A stretch of 40,907 nt of DNA from an uncultured Eubacteriales bacterium (GCA_949286985.1 CASEEM010000030.1:1-40907), one strand, 5' to 3'; numbered from the stretch's first letter, positions 16,052 to 27,960 are shown. Translations and numbers: made by a program. The notes: generated by a model from the letters alone, not told the origin.

Positions 16052-16969
16052 ATGAAGATTCAATATTTCGAACCGGAGACCGGCCGCGGTGAAATTCCGG
16101 AGGCCTGGAAGGAATCGATGGAAGAAGCGGCGCGAACCGTACTCGCCTGGGAGCTCTACGGGCAGCTCGATGAGGAGGCGAAGAAGGAGGTCCGTGAGCT
16201 TCCGATTCTTATCAGCCTGACGAGTGTGACGAAGGACGAGATTCGCGAGCTGAACCGCGATTATCGCGGCGTGGATAAGGTCACCGATGTGCTTTCCTTC
16301 CCGCAGTACAGCGATCTCGAGGAATTATCGGATGCCTTGGACGAAGTGGAAGAAGAGGACCGCCTGCTTCCGCTGGGCGATGTTGTCATCTGCTATGAGA
16401 AGACCATTGAGCAGGCGAGAGAATACGGTACGACGGTGGAGCGAGAGACGATCTATCTCCTCGTCCACAGTCTTCTTCACCTTCTCGGTTACGATCATAT
16501 GGAGGAGGCTGACAAGAAGCGTATGAGAGATCATGAGGAGACTATCCTCTGGTCGCTCGGGCTCGGCCACGACCGCGGAACCGTCCGGGAGGAGGACCTT
16601 CTCGGCATCGCACGTCATGCGATGAGCAAGGCGTATGCCCCGTATTCCGGTTATGCGGTCGGTGCGGCACTTCTCGCAGGAAACGGCAAGGTCTATATCG
16701 GCGTCAACATCGAGAATGCTTCGTACGGCGCGACGATCTGTGCGGAACGTACGGCGCTCGCGAAGGCGGTATCGGACGGTGCGCATCGCTTCATTGCCCT
16801 CGCGATTACGGCGGACGGCAAAGCACCGGTCCCTTGCGGTATCTGCCGTCAGGTTTTCTCGGAATTCGCACCGGACCTCTACATCATCGTCGCGGGCAAG
16901 GACCCGTCGACCCATGCGGAAGAAACAGAGCACTACCGTCTGACGGAGCTGCTTCCGTCTCCGTTTTAA
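16052..16969 (+). CDS. ybeY-cdd: YbeY endoribonuclease–cytidine deaminase fusion
   Basis: One 305-residue frame joins two enzymes. Residues 1 to about 172 are YbeY, the metal-dependent RNase of 16S rRNA 3'-end maturation, with the HSLLHLLGYDH zinc motif (His139, His143, His149). Residues from about 182 are a homotetrameric-type cytidine deaminase, with catalytic Cys230-Ala-Glu232 and the zinc cysteines Cys262 and Cys265 (PCGIC). Both active sites look complete. In many Firmicutes the order is phoH–ybeY–dgkA–cdd–era. Here dgkA is absent and the two flanking genes are fused. No stop codon or frame change occurs at the junction near residues 170-182. The ATG at 16052 follows phoH by 15 bases. 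Confidence 0.93.
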   Translation: MKIQYFEPETGRGEIPEAWKESMEEAARTVLAWELYGQLDEEAKKEVRELPILISLTSVTKDEIRELNRDYRGVDKVTDVLSFPQYSDLEELSDALDEVEEEDRLLPLGDVVICYEKTIEQAREYGTTVERETIYLLVHSLLHLLGYDHMEEADKKRMRDHEETILWSLGLGHDRGTVREEDLLGIARHAMSKAYAPYSGYAVGAALLAGNGKVYIGVNIENASYGATICAERTALAKAVSDGAHRFIALAITADGKAPVPCGICRQVFSEFAPDLYIIVAGKDPSTHAEETEHYRLTELLPSPF

Positions 16970-16999
16970 CCAGCGCAAGTTAAAGGAGTATATCTATCT

Positions 17000-17899
17000 A
17001 TGAAATCAGGTTTTATCGGCATCGTCGGACGTCCGAATGCAGGCAAGTCCACGCTGCTTAATTGTATCTTGGGAGAAAAGATCGCGATCACTTCGGATAA
17101 ACCGCAGACGACGCGCAACCGCATCACGGGCATTTTCACAGACCTCGAAGCGGACGGCGGCAGCGGCGTTCAGATGATCTTTCTCGACACCCCGGGCATT
17201 CATCGCCCGAAGAATCGCCTCGGCGAAGCCATTAATGAGACGGCCATCAACACCTGCGGCGGTGTGGATGTCGTCCTTCTCCTCGTCGACGGAACGAAGG
17301 AATTCGGTAAGGGCGACCGCAAGCTGCTCGACATCCTCCGCGAGGTGAAGACCCCGAAGGTCTGCGCTATCAACAAGACCGACCTCGTGAAGCCGGAGGA
17401 CTTTGCGGCACTGTACAAGATCTACGAAGAAGAAGGACTTTTCGATGAGATTTACGGCATCTCGGCGAAGAAGGATCTCAATGTCACCGAGCTCATGAAG
17501 ACCTTGAAGGGGTACATGACGGAGGGTCCGATGTATTATCCGGCCGACCAGGCGACGAATGACCCGGTCCGTTTCCTCGTCAGCGAGATCATCCGCGAGA
17601 AGCTGCTTCTCTATCTGGATCAGGAGGTTCCGCACGGCGTAGCTGTCGAGATCGAATCCTATCAGGAGACGGAGAGGCTCGTTCGTATCGGCGCCGTCAT
17701 CTACTGCGAGAGACCGTCGCATAAGGGCATCATCATCGGCAAGGGCGGTCGCAAGCTCAAGGGCATCGGCAAAGCCGCTCGCGAAGAGATCGAAGAGCTG
17801 CTGGGCACGAAGGTCTACCTGGAGCTCTTTGTCAAGGTTCGCGAGCATTGGCGCGATGATGAGCGCATGATTCGAAGCCTCGGTTATAAGGACGAATAA
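17000..17899 (+). CDS. era: GTPase Era
   Basis: Era is a GTPase of 30S subunit assembly that binds the 3' end of 16S rRNA. The 299 residues are the usual length. G1 is GRPNAGKST (10-18), followed by DTPGIH (G3) and NKTD (G4). A C-terminal KH domain carries GIIIGKGGRKLK near 240-251. AAAGGAG lies upstream of the ATG. The gene is part of the phoH–recO operon, and recO follows two bases after its stop codon. Confidence 0.97.
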   Translation: MKSGFIGIVGRPNAGKSTLLNCILGEKIAITSDKPQTTRNRITGIFTDLEADGGSGVQMIFLDTPGIHRPKNRLGEAINETAINTCGGVDVVLLLVDGTKEFGKGDRKLLDILREVKTPKVCAINKTDLVKPEDFAALYKIYEEEGLFDEIYGISAKKDLNVTELMKTLKGYMTEGPMYYPADQATNDPVRFLVSEIIREKLLLYLDQEVPHGVAVEIESYQETERLVRIGAVIYCERPSHKGIIIGKGGRKLKGIGKAAREEIEELLGTKVYLELFVKVREHWRDDERMIRSLGYKDE

Positions 17900-17901
17900 C
17901 C

Positions 17902-18723
17902 ATGTTGATTTCGAGTGACGGGATCGTCTTACGTCAGCACAAGATTGCCGGAAACCGCCGTATGATTACGCTCTTCACGAGAAATTACGGGAAGATCTCG
18001 GCGGGAACGAGCATGAATGAGCGAGGCAAGGGCCGTTCGGCGCTGGCACTTCGCCCCTTCACCTATGCCGAATATCAGCTGTTCAAGGGACGCGGCAGCT
18101 ATAATATCAACCATGCCGATGTGAAGGAGAGCTTTTATTCTATCGGTGAAGATCTCGACCGATTCCTTATCGCCTCCAAATTCCTCGAGTTTCTCGATGC
18201 GATTCTCTTGGAGGAGGAACGAAAACCGAGGCTCTTCGAACTCACCGTCGACTTCCTGCGCTCTCTGGTTCGTTCGAAGGGCGGTTATGAGACCCTGCTC
18301 TGGGCCTTTGTCGTCAAGACCTTCTCCTTCCAGGGTATCCTGCCGGAGATGCGCCACTGCGTGAACTGCGGCAAGGAGGCGGAGGTCATGCGAAAGGAGA
18401 GCGGCTTCCCTCCGTTTTTCTCCGTGACGGCCGGCGGTGTCTTATGCCGTTCTTGTGCCGAGGAATGCGGGATCTCTCGTAAAATCAAACAAAACCATGC
18501 GAGCAATTTGCACAGATCCACAAAGCGCGATGCCGAAGCATTGAATTTTGAACCCGATTTTGATATTGTAGAAGTGTTACAGTTCTTCTTAAAAGAACCG
18601 CTTCATACCTTCGAGAATCTGCAGCTCCGTCCGGAACGGGCGGCAGTGATTCGCGAGATTTTGAACGTATATGCGGAATATTATTTAGATACGAACGTGC
18701 TCCGCGGGGAGCTCCGTTTGTAG
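17902..18723 (+). CDS. recO: DNA repair protein RecO
   Basis: RecO helps load RecA in the RecF pathway by acting on SSB-coated DNA. The 273-residue protein has the N-terminal OB fold (SDGIVLRQHKIAG near the start) and a four-cysteine zinc site (CVNC and CRSC, near residues 154-157 and 177-180). It starts two bases after era and is translationally coupled. The last 75 codons are somewhat more AT-rich than the rest. Confidence 0.94.
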   Translation: MLISSDGIVLRQHKIAGNRRMITLFTRNYGKISAGTSMNERGKGRSALALRPFTYAEYQLFKGRGSYNINHADVKESFYSIGEDLDRFLIASKFLEFLDAILLEEERKPRLFELTVDFLRSLVRSKGGYETLLWAFVVKTFSFQGILPEMRHCVNCGKEAEVMRKESGFPPFFSVTAGGVLCRSCAEECGISRKIKQNHASNLHRSTKRDAEALNFEPDFDIVEVLQFFLKEPLHTFENLQLRPERAAVIREILNVYAEYYLDTNVLRGELRL

Positions 18724-18741
18724 AATAAGTAATCGGATATC

Positions 18742-18759
18742 GCCCTTAGATGAAAGGGC
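18742..18759 (+). promoter_or_regulatory. Small hairpin abutting a ribosome site
   Basis: GCCCTT and AAGGGC form a 6-bp stem with a six-base loop that ends exactly where the AGGAGGT ribosome site of the next gene begins. It may affect translation. Confidence 0.35.
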
Positions 18760-18771
18760 AGGAGGTTTAAG

Positions 18772-19530
18772 ATGGAGATTACATTAGAGAAGATCGAACT
18801 GGTCAAGGAGAGAGCCGGCGTCAGCTACAAGGAAGCGAAGGAAGCTCTCGAAGCTGCGGACGGCAGCGTCATCGATGCCATCATCGATCTCGAAGAGAAG
18901 AAGGAAGAGGAACAGACGAAGGCCGGAGCTACGGATGCCCGTGTTGATGCTATTCTCAGCGCCATCAAGAGCACGATCAAGAAGGGCAACATGTCCCGCA
19001 TCATCATCAAGAGACGCGGAGAGGTCTTCCTGAATCTGCCGCTCACCATCGGCATTCTCGGCACCGTCGTCGCTCCGTGGGGAGCCATCTTGAGTGTCAT
19101 CGCCGCCATCGGCTTCGATTGCGACGTCGAATTTATCAATGATAAGGGAGAGACCACGGACATTAACGGCAAGGTCAAGACGCAGTACAACCGCGCCAAG
19201 GAAGCCGGCAACGAGACCATTCAGAAGGTCCGCGAGAGCGATCTTTATAATGATATTTACGACAAGGGACAGATGGCCTTCGAGAAGGGCAAGGAGACGT
19301 TCGACGACCTCAAGGATCGCTCCCGGGACATCGATTTTGACGACCTCAAGGAGAAGGGCCAGGATGTCCTTGACAATCTCAAGAGCCGCATTCGCAAGAA
19401 TGACAAGGATGATGATTACTTCGGCGACTTCGAGGACCTCGGTTATGAGGATGTCGATGACATCGATGATTTGATGGATGAGGCCGAGGAGGCGGAGAAG
19501 GAGACGTCCGAGGCCGAGAAGGATCAATAA
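18772..19530 (+). CDS. DUF4342 protein with UBA-like N-terminus
   Basis: The function is unknown. The 252-residue protein has an N-terminal UBA/EF-Ts-like segment (about residues 5-45, KERAGVSYKEAKEALEAADGSV). A DUF4342 domain follows (about 50-135) with a hydrophobic stretch LPLTIGILGTVVAPWGAIL that could sit in the membrane. A long charged and mostly acidic helical tail makes up the rest (three EKGK/DLK-type repeats, then an Asp/Glu-rich end). AGGAGGT lies six bases before the ATG. A terminator follows. Confidence 0.82.
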   Translation: MEITLEKIELVKERAGVSYKEAKEALEAADGSVIDAIIDLEEKKEEEQTKAGATDARVDAILSAIKSTIKKGNMSRIIIKRRGEVFLNLPLTIGILGTVVAPWGAILSVIAAIGFDCDVEFINDKGETTDINGKVKTQYNRAKEAGNETIQKVRESDLYNDIYDKGQMAFEKGKETFDDLKDRSRDIDFDDLKEKGQDVLDNLKSRIRKNDKDDDYFGDFEDLGYEDVDDIDDLMDEAEEAEKETSEAEKDQ

Positions 19531-19538
19531 TATGAAAA

Positions 19539-19582
19539 AGCGCCGCGTCGCCGACGATCTGACGTTTGGCGGCGCTGCTTTT
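19539..19582 (+). terminator. Terminator after the DUF4342 gene
   Basis: AGCGCCGC (19539-19546) pairs with GCGGCGCT (19569-19576), followed by GCTTTT. The loop is long but partly structured. Confidence 0.65.
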
Positions 19583-19608
19583 AATAATTAAAGGAGAATA
19601 ATTCATTC

Positions 19609-21036
19609 ATGAGTGATGAAAAGAAGCAGGAGCAGGCACGCACGGTGACGATGGAGAAGATCACGGCACTGGCTAAGAACCGCGGATACATCTTCCCGGG
19701 ATCTGAAATCTACGGCGGTCTTGCGAACACGTGGGATTACGGTCCGCTCGGCGTGCTCTTCAAGAACAATGTCAAGAAGGCTTGGTGGAAGAAGTTCGTT
19801 CAGGAATCTCCCTACAATGTCGGTATTGACGCAGCCATCCTGATGAACCCGGAGACCTGGGTTGCATCCGGCCACGTCGGAGGATTCTCGGATCCGCTGA
19901 TTGACTGTAAGGAATGCCGTTCGCGTTTCCGTGCGGACAATCTCGTCGAGGATTATCTCAAGGAGCATGAGGGTACGGAGACGAGCTGCGACGGATGGAC
20001 CGATGAACAGCTCCAGGATTTCATTAAGGAGCATGAGGTTCCATGTCCGGAATGCGGCAAGTCTCATTTCACGGATATCCGCAAGTTCAATCTGATGTTC
20101 AAGACCTTCCAGGGTGTTACGGAGGATTCGAAGTCGGAGATTTATCTCCGGCCGGAGACGGCGCAGGGCATCTTCGTCAACTTCAAGAACGTCCAGCGCA
20201 CGTCGCGCAAGAAGATTCCGTTCGGCATTGCGCAGATTGGCAAGTCCTTCCGAAACGAAATCACGCCGGGCAATTTTACCTTCCGTACGCGTGAATTCGA
20301 GCAGATGGAGCTGGAATTCTTCTGCAAGCCGGATACCGATCTCGAGTGGTTCGATTATTGGAAGAATTATGCCATCGATTTCCTCAAGGGTCTCGGCATG
20401 AACATGGAGAACATCCGCGTCCGCGACCACGATCCGGAAGAGCTCTCGCATTACAGCAAAGCGACCTCCGACCTGGAATATCTCTTCCCGTTCGGCTGGG
20501 GCGAGCTCTGGGGCATCGCAGACCGCACGGATTTCGACCTCATGCGCCATCAGGAGCATTCGGGCCAGGATATGAGCTATCTCGATCCTACGACGAATGA
20601 GCGCTACGTACCGTACTGCATCGAGCCGTCGCTCGGCGCCGATCGTGTGGCGCTGGCCTTCCTGATCGATGCTTATGATGAGGAGACGCTCGTCGACGGC
20701 AAGGGCAAGGAGGATACGCGCGTCGTCCTTCACCTCCACCCGGCTCTGGCACCGTATACGGCTGCCGTTCTTCCGCTCTCCAAGAAGCTGGAGGATGTCG
20801 CTCTTCCGATTTATCACGAGCTGTCGAAGTACTTCAATGTCGAGTACGATGCGGCCGGTTCGATCGGCAAGCGTTATCGCCGCGAAGATGAGATTGGTAC
20901 TCCGTTCTCCATCTGTGTCGATTTTGATACTGCGGAGGATCAATGTGTCACCGTTCGCGACAGAGATACGATGGAGCAAGTCCGTCTGCCTCTTTCGGAC
21001 GTTAGAGAATATATTGAATCTCGTATGCAATTTTAA
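19609..21036 (+). CDS. glyS: Glycyl-tRNA synthetase (single-chain, alpha2 type)
   Basis: The enzyme attaches glycine to tRNA-Gly. It is the dimeric, single-polypeptide class II type, not the two-gene alpha/beta form. Over 475 residues it shows the N-terminal [22 protein letters not shown] segment (motif 1 region), [17 protein letters not shown] (motif 2) and [11 protein letters not shown] (motif 3). A zinc-binding-like set of cysteines (CKEC, CPEC) lies in the insertion near 105-147. The upstream gap is about 80 bases and shows no room for a T-box leader. AAAGGAG lies upstream of the ATG. Confidence 0.97.
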   Translation: MSDEKKQEQARTVTMEKITALAKNRGYIFPGSEIYGGLANTWDYGPLGVLFKNNVKKAWWKKFVQESPYNVGIDAAILMNPETWVASGHVGGFSDPLIDCKECRSRFRADNLVEDYLKEHEGTETSCDGWTDEQLQDFIKEHEVPCPECGKSHFTDIRKFNLMFKTFQGVTEDSKSEIYLRPETAQGIFVNFKNVQRTSRKKIPFGIAQIGKSFRNEITPGNFTFRTREFEQMELEFFCKPDTDLEWFDYWKNYAIDFLKGLGMNMENIRVRDHDPEELSHYSKATSDLEYLFPFGWGELWGIADRTDFDLMRHQEHSGQDMSYLDPTTNERYVPYCIEPSLGADRVALAFLIDAYDEETLVDGKGKEDTRVVLHLHPALAPYTAAVLPLSKKLEDVALPIYHELSKYFNVEYDAAGSIGKRYRREDEIGTPFSICVDFDTAEDQCVTVRDRDTMEQVRLPLSDVREYIESRMQF

Positions 21037-21063
21037 CTTTTATCAATAAAGGAGTGAGTTGCC

Positions 21064-23685
<2,622 letters not shown>

Positions 23686-23722
23686 TTCTTGCGGAAACAG
23701 AGAATAGAAAGATATTAAAAGA

Positions 23723-23757
23723 AGCCGCCTGTCGATGATTCGACAGGCGGCTTTTTA
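23723..23757 (+). terminator. Terminator after ppdK
   Basis: A 12-bp perfect stem (AGCCGCCTGTCG with CGACAGGCGGCT) has a six-base loop and a TTTTT tail. Confidence 0.95.
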
Positions 23758-23870
23758 CGCGAAGGAGCGTAGAAGCAGGAATGAGAGGCAAATCTTGCAT
23801 ACAAGAATTCTATGCGATCATTGTATTCAAAGAATTTAGCTTCAACGGTGTACAGAGAAAACGAGGGCGT

Positions 23871-23876
23871 TATAAT
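23871..23876 (+). promoter_or_regulatory. -10 element for yitT
   Basis: A perfect TATAAT lies 24 bases before the yitT start; no clear -35 is visible. A GCATA/TATGC inverted repeat sits upstream at 23797-23815. Confidence 0.5.
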
Positions 23877-23900
23877 AGAAAACGATCAGAGAAAGGAAGT

Positions 23901-24803
23901 ATGATGAATATACTCAACCGATTCGAAGACAATTGGCACGGCCTCACGAGCTGGCTCAGCATCCTTTTTGGCAACTTGCTGTACGCCCTGGCAATCAACA
24001 TCCTGATTACACCGATGGGCATGTATAACGGCGGCCTGCTTGGACTGGCGCAGCTCATCCGTTACGGCGTCAGTGCGACGCTCGGCGACATCTACCCGGG
24101 TGGAGACCTGGCCGGTGCGATTTATTTCTGCATGAACATTCCGCTGTTCTATTATGCTTATCGCACGACGGGCAAGCAGTTTGCCTTTAAGACCCTCGTT
24201 TCCATCGGAGCCTCTTCGCTCGTTATGATGTTCATTCCGATTCCGACGGAGCCGCTTTTCCCGGATTATCTGACCTGCTGTGTCGTCGCCGGCTGCATCG
24301 GAGGCATCGGCATGGGCTTCATCCTTCGCGGCGGCGGTTCGACCGGAGGTACGGACATCATTGCCATCGGACTTGCGAAGACCCATCCGAATATCAGCGT
24401 CGGCGGCCTCAATAACGTCGTCAACATCCTGGTTTACGGTCTCTGTCTCGTCCTCTTCAATGTCCAGATTGCCGTCTATTCCTTCATTCATGCGACCATC
24501 CGTGCACTCTTCATGGACCGTCTTCATGCGCAGAACATCAAGACGCAGGTCGTCATCATCACGAAGGAGGAGGGCATCGGCGAGCTTTTGACGAAGCATC
24601 TTCGCCGCGGCGTCACCCAATGGGAAGGCAAAGGTGTCTATACCGGTGATAAGGTTCACATCATCATGACGCTCGTATCGAAATATGAGGTCCGCCGCCT
24701 CAAGAGCATCACGCTGGAGCAGGATCCGAAGGCCTTCATCACGATTGCGGAAGGCGAGAGCATCGTTGGCAATTTCAAGCGCCACATGGAGGTCGGCAAG
24801 TAA
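23901..24803 (+). CDS. yitT: YitT family membrane protein
   Basis: This is a polytopic inner-membrane protein of the YitT/DUF161 family with a C-terminal cytosolic DUF2179 domain (about residues 215-285); its substrate is unknown. About 300 residues follow from the chosen ATG. Family features are NILITPMGMYNGG near residue 25, the glycine-rich GFILRGGGSTGGTDI and the QVVIITKEEG start of DUF2179. I chose the ATG at 23901 (or 23904), with AAAGGAAG upstream. The longer frame to 23781 would include the promoter. Confidence 0.9.
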   Translation: MMNILNRFEDNWHGLTSWLSILFGNLLYALAINILITPMGMYNGGLLGLAQLIRYGVSATLGDIYPGGDLAGAIYFCMNIPLFYYAYRTTGKQFAFKTLVSIGASSLVMMFIPIPTEPLFPDYLTCCVVAGCIGGIGMGFILRGGGSTGGTDIIAIGLAKTHPNISVGGLNNVVNILVYGLCLVLFNVQIAVYSFIHATIRALFMDRLHAQNIKTQVVIITKEEGIGELLTKHLRRGVTQWEGKGVYTGDKVHIIMTLVSKYEVRRLKSITLEQDPKAFITIAEGESIVGNFKRHMEVGK

Positions 24804-24838
24804 TCGGTCAGAGAGTAGCTATCTTTCGTAGTATAACA

Positions 24839-24868
24839 AAAGCGCAGTTCATATGAGCTGCGCTTTTG
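24839..24868. terminator. Bidirectional terminator between yitT and the LD-carboxypeptidase gene
   Basis: AAAAGCGCAG pairs with CTGCGCTTTT, with a short inner extension and an ATAT loop. It lies between convergent genes and has A and T runs on both sides. Confidence 0.9.
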
Positions 24869-24890
24869 CTTTAAACGGACCGGAGTGCGA

Positions 24891-25889
24891 TTACCGGAGT
24901 TCCATCGTGAGGCTGCCCTTGCCCTCATCATGAATGACATGAGCCATCGCTCCGTTGATGAGCGTGAAGCACGGCTTGACATGGCCGATATCCGCATTCC
25001 AGAGGAAAGGCACCTTGAGGACGCGGGCGATGAGAGACGTATAATCCTCGTCGCTGTCCTTCGTGAAGAGTGTCCGCCCGAAGAGGACGGCCTTGGCATG
25101 ACGGAAATATCCGGCATAACTCATCTGGACGAGCGTCAGATAGAGATCGAAGGCGCTCATCGCGAAGTTATCGAAATACCAGACGATATCCTCATAGCGG
25201 TTCACGAAGAGGGACGTCCCGTCATACGGCGTTCCGATGAGCTTGGAAATGCAGTCGATACAGCCGCCGATGAGTCTTCCGGAGACATCAAGATGCTGAT
25301 TCGCTGCTTTTCTTCCTTCTTCATTCGGAAGATAGAAATCCCAGGAGACCGGTGCATCGTAAGAGGAAGGGAGGTCGAAATCGCGATTGGAATCGCAGAA
25401 TTCAAACGACTCCTGCTTCACGAGGTTGCCGCCGAGAATGTCCAGAGCGCGCTCCTGGAAAGGATGGAGCACCTCGCCGTCGAAGCTTCCGGCATTGAAG
25501 CCGTAGAGCGTCGCCACATCATAAGTCGTCGTAAGATAATAGAGGATGTTCGTCGGGTCGCTGGCACCGGCGATCCATTTCGGCGTCCGGAGGAGCGGAT
25601 CGACATCGAGATACGGGAGCATCTCGATATTGTAATCGCCGCCGGAAGCGGAGAGGACGGCGCGCACCCGGTCATCGGCGAGGAGTTCACTGAACTCCCT
25701 GCCGCGAACTTCGGCAGAGGCCGAGCGGTCGCTGTCATTACGGACGCTCGCGGTCTCGACGATTTCATATCCGCGTGCACGAAGGCGCGCAAGGGATTCA
25801 TTAAAGGATTCGAGCTTGTGACCGACGCCGGCACTCGGGGCCGCAATGCCGAGAACATCGCCCGGCTTCGGGAAGGTTGGGAAGATCAT
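24891..25889 (-). CDS. S66 family LD-carboxypeptidase / MccF-like peptidase
   Basis: The S66 family includes murein tetrapeptide carboxypeptidases and microcin C immunity peptidases. The protein has 332 residues with the nucleophile motif GASDPTN (Ser110) and the histidine in NADIGH (His303). The usual catalytic glutamate, which in clostridial homologues I recall as WFLE, appears to be Asp240 here (WYFD). No signal peptide is seen, so it is probably cytosolic and may act on recycled muropeptides or other peptides. AAGGAG lies five bases before the ATG. A terminator separates it from the upstream aminopeptidase gene. Confidence 0.87.
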   Translation of the reverse strand: MIFPTFPKPGDVLGIAAPSAGVGHKLESFNESLARLRARGYEIVETASVRNDSDRSASAEVRGREFSELLADDRVRAVLSASGGDYNIEMLPYLDVDPLLRTPKWIAGASDPTNILYYLTTTYDVATLYGFNAGSFDGEVLHPFQERALDILGGNLVKQESFEFCDSNRDFDLPSSYDAPVSWDFYLPNEEGRKAANQHLDVSGRLIGGCIDCISKLIGTPYDGTSLFVNRYEDIVWYFDNFAMSAFDLYLTLVQMSYAGYFRHAKAVLFGRTLFTKDSDEDYTSLIARVLKVPFLWNADIGHVKPCFTLINGAMAHVIHDEGKGSLTMELR

Positions 25890-25903
25890 ACATACTCCTT
25901 TAT

Positions 25904-25937
25904 AAAAAAGGAGCCTCCGCCGGAGCGGAAGCTCCTG
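25904..25937 (-). terminator. Terminator after the M18 aminopeptidase gene
   Basis: On the minus strand GGAGC...CCG pairs with CGG...GCTCC and runs into TTTTTT. It lies between the aminopeptidase stop codon and the LD-carboxypeptidase start. Confidence 0.75.
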
Positions 25938-25958
25938 CTTTAATCAAGAAAACAGGGA

Positions 25959-27338
25959 TTAAGCTTCGATTAAGAAGGCGCAATAACCCTTGTACGCCTC
26001 ATAGAGGTCGGACTTGCTGATAGCCTCCCATGGGGCATGCATGTTCAGAACCGCAATGCCGCTGTCGACGACGTCCATGCCGTAGAGCGAGAGGATATAA
26101 GCAATCGTGCCGCCGCCGCCGAGATCGACCTTGCCGAGCTCGGCCGACTGGAAGGCGACATCGTGCTTATGGAAGATGCGGCGGAGCATGCCGAGATATT
26201 CGGCGTTGGCATCGTTTGAGCTGCTCTTGCCGCGGCCGCCCGTATACTTATTGAAGACGATGCCGCGTCCGAAGAAGGCGGCGTTGTCCTTGTCGAAGCT
26301 CTCGGCGTAGAGCGGATCGTACGTCGCGCTGACGTCCGAGGAGAGCATGCGGCTGTTACGGAGCGTGCGCGTCAGGTTGAGCTCCGTATAGAGGCCCATG
26401 AGATTCAGGATCTCACGAACCGTATCCTCGAAGAAGTGGGACTGCATGCTCGTCGCGCCGACGCTGCCGATCTCTTCCTTGTCGACGAACAGTCCGCAGG
26501 CCGTGCGGGACGGCGTCTCGATATCGAAGAGGGCGAGTGCCGAGGTATAAGCGCAGCAGCGGTCATCGTGGCCGTAACCCAGGATGAGCGAACGGTCGAA
26601 GCCGGCTTCACGGGCACGTCCTGCCGGAACGGCTTCAATCTCCGCCGACCAGAAATCATCCTCATCGATGTCGTACTTGTCCTTCAGGATGGCGAGGACG
26701 TTCGCCTTGACCGCCTTCTCGGTGTCCTCATCGAGCGGCTCGGAGCCGATCAGGATGTCCAGCTTCTCACCCTCGACGACCTTGGAGGCCTTGCGCTCCA
26801 TCTGCTCGCCGGCGAGGTGGATGAGAAGATCCGAGACGAAGAAGACCGGATCCTCCGGCTTCTCACCGATATTGACTGTCACCTTGCTACCGTCCTTCTT
26901 GACGATGACGCCGTGCAGCGCGAGAGGCATCGTTACCCATTGATACTTCTTGATGCCGCCGTAATAAGCCGTATTGAAGTAAGCGAGCTCGTCGCTCTCA
27001 TAGAGTGGATTCTGCTTGAGATCGAGGCGCGGCGAATCGATGTGCGCGCCGAGGATGTTCATGCCCCTCTCTACGAGATCCTCGCCGAGGTGGAACATGG
27101 CAATGCACTTGTTCATCTGAACTGCATAGACCTTGTCCCCGGCCTTAAGCGTTTCACCGCTTGCAATGATATCGGCGAGATCGCGGTAGCCGTTCTCCTT
27201 CGCCATGGCGACAAGAAGATCCGTGCACTCGCGCTCCGTCTTGCCCTTCGAAATAAAATCAATATAATCCTTGCTCAGCTTCTCGAGCGCCTTGCGCTCC
27301 GTCTCGCTGTAGCTGTTCCATGCATTTTTATCTTTCAT
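25959..27338 (-). CDS. M18 family aminopeptidase
   Basis: This is a zinc aminopeptidase of the M18 (aspartyl aminopeptidase / yeast aminopeptidase I) family, cytosolic, with 459 residues. Metal-site motifs are GAHIDSPRLDLK (His99, Asp101), GYGHDDR, DKEEIGS with the catalytic glutamate pair, and a C-terminal MHAPWE histidine. A nearly perfect ribosome site (GGAGGTGAT) precedes the ATG. It is divergent from the small exporter gene at 27444, with the promoters sharing the 105-base gap. Confidence 0.94.
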   Translation of the reverse strand: MKDKNAWNSYSETERKALEKLSKDYIDFISKGKTERECTDLLVAMAKENGYRDLADIIASGETLKAGDKVYAVQMNKCIAMFHLGEDLVERGMNILGAHIDSPRLDLKQNPLYESDELAYFNTAYYGGIKKYQWVTMPLALHGVIVKKDGSKVTVNIGEKPEDPVFFVSDLLIHLAGEQMERKASKVVEGEKLDILIGSEPLDEDTEKAVKANVLAILKDKYDIDEDDFWSAEIEAVPAGRAREAGFDRSLILGYGHDDRCCAYTSALALFDIETPSRTACGLFVDKEEIGSVGATSMQSHFFEDTVREILNLMGLYTELNLTRTLRNSRMLSSDVSATYDPLYAESFDKDNAAFFGRGIVFNKYTGGRGKSSSNDANAEYLGMLRRIFHKHDVAFQSAELGKVDLGGGGTIAYILSLYGMDVVDSGIAVLNMHAPWEAISKSDLYEAYKGYCAFLIEA

Positions 27339-27443
27339 TCTTTATCACCTCCGTAATCTATGTTATCATATTTAAATGTCAGTTGAAATATCACGTTATC
27401 ACTGTGCGAATGATATCCGAAATATTTGGAATAGGAGAAATAT

Positions 27444-27899
27444 ATGAGCGGCAGTTTAATGACAATGTTGATGGCCATGGTTCCGGTCATCGAGCTTCGA
27501 GGCGCTATTCCGTACGGCGTCGGCGTTGCCGACCTTTCCGTCGTCCATGCGACAATTCTGGCAATTATCGGCAATATGATTCCGATCCCGATCCTCATCC
27601 TCTTCACGCGCCGTGTCTTCGAATGGCTCCGCACGAAGAGCGCCGGACTGGAGCGATTCGTATCCAAGATGGAGGCCAAGGCCGAGAAGAACAAGGAGGT
27701 CGTCCTCCGTTATGAATTCATCGGACTCATGATTCTCGTCGCCATTCCGCTGCCGGGTACCGGCGCATGGACCGGCGCGCTCGTCGCGACTGTCATGAAC
27801 CTCCGCCTTCGCAGCGCCCTGCCGTCCATCGGCCTCGGCGTCATCATCGCAGGCATCATCGTCTCAACCATGACCTACGGCGTCACCGTCATTGTCTGA
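27444..27899 (+). CDS. Small multidrug export family membrane protein (COG2426)
   Basis: The 151-residue membrane protein resembles the Sm_multidrug_ex family. The typical N-terminal motif VPVIELRGAIPYG appears near residues 13-25, with GNMIPIPILI next, a charged cytosolic segment (FEWLRTKSAG...) and the conserved AIPLPGTGAWTGAL near 100. About four membrane helices are expected. The family name reflects annotation history; transport has not been shown well. TAGGAGA lies before the ATG. Confidence 0.9.
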   Translation: MSGSLMTMLMAMVPVIELRGAIPYGVGVADLSVVHATILAIIGNMIPIPILILFTRRVFEWLRTKSAGLERFVSKMEAKAEKNKEVVLRYEFIGLMILVAIPLPGTGAWTGALVATVMNLRLRSALPSIGLGVIIAGIIVSTMTYGVTVIV

Positions 27900-27926
27900 T
27901 ACGCCGCCGTCAAGTTCATAAGAAGC

Positions 27927-27955
27927 AGCCGTGCACGCAGTGGCACGGCTTTTTT
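27927..27955 (+). terminator. Terminator after the small exporter gene
   Basis: AGCCGTGC pairs with GCACGGCT, followed by TTTTTT. Confidence 0.9.
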
Positions 27956-27960
27956 CATGC

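Noticed and set aside
23781..23900. Longer N-terminus for yitT starting at 23781
   Set aside because: It would contain the TATAAT element and the ribosome site, and it lacks family similarity.
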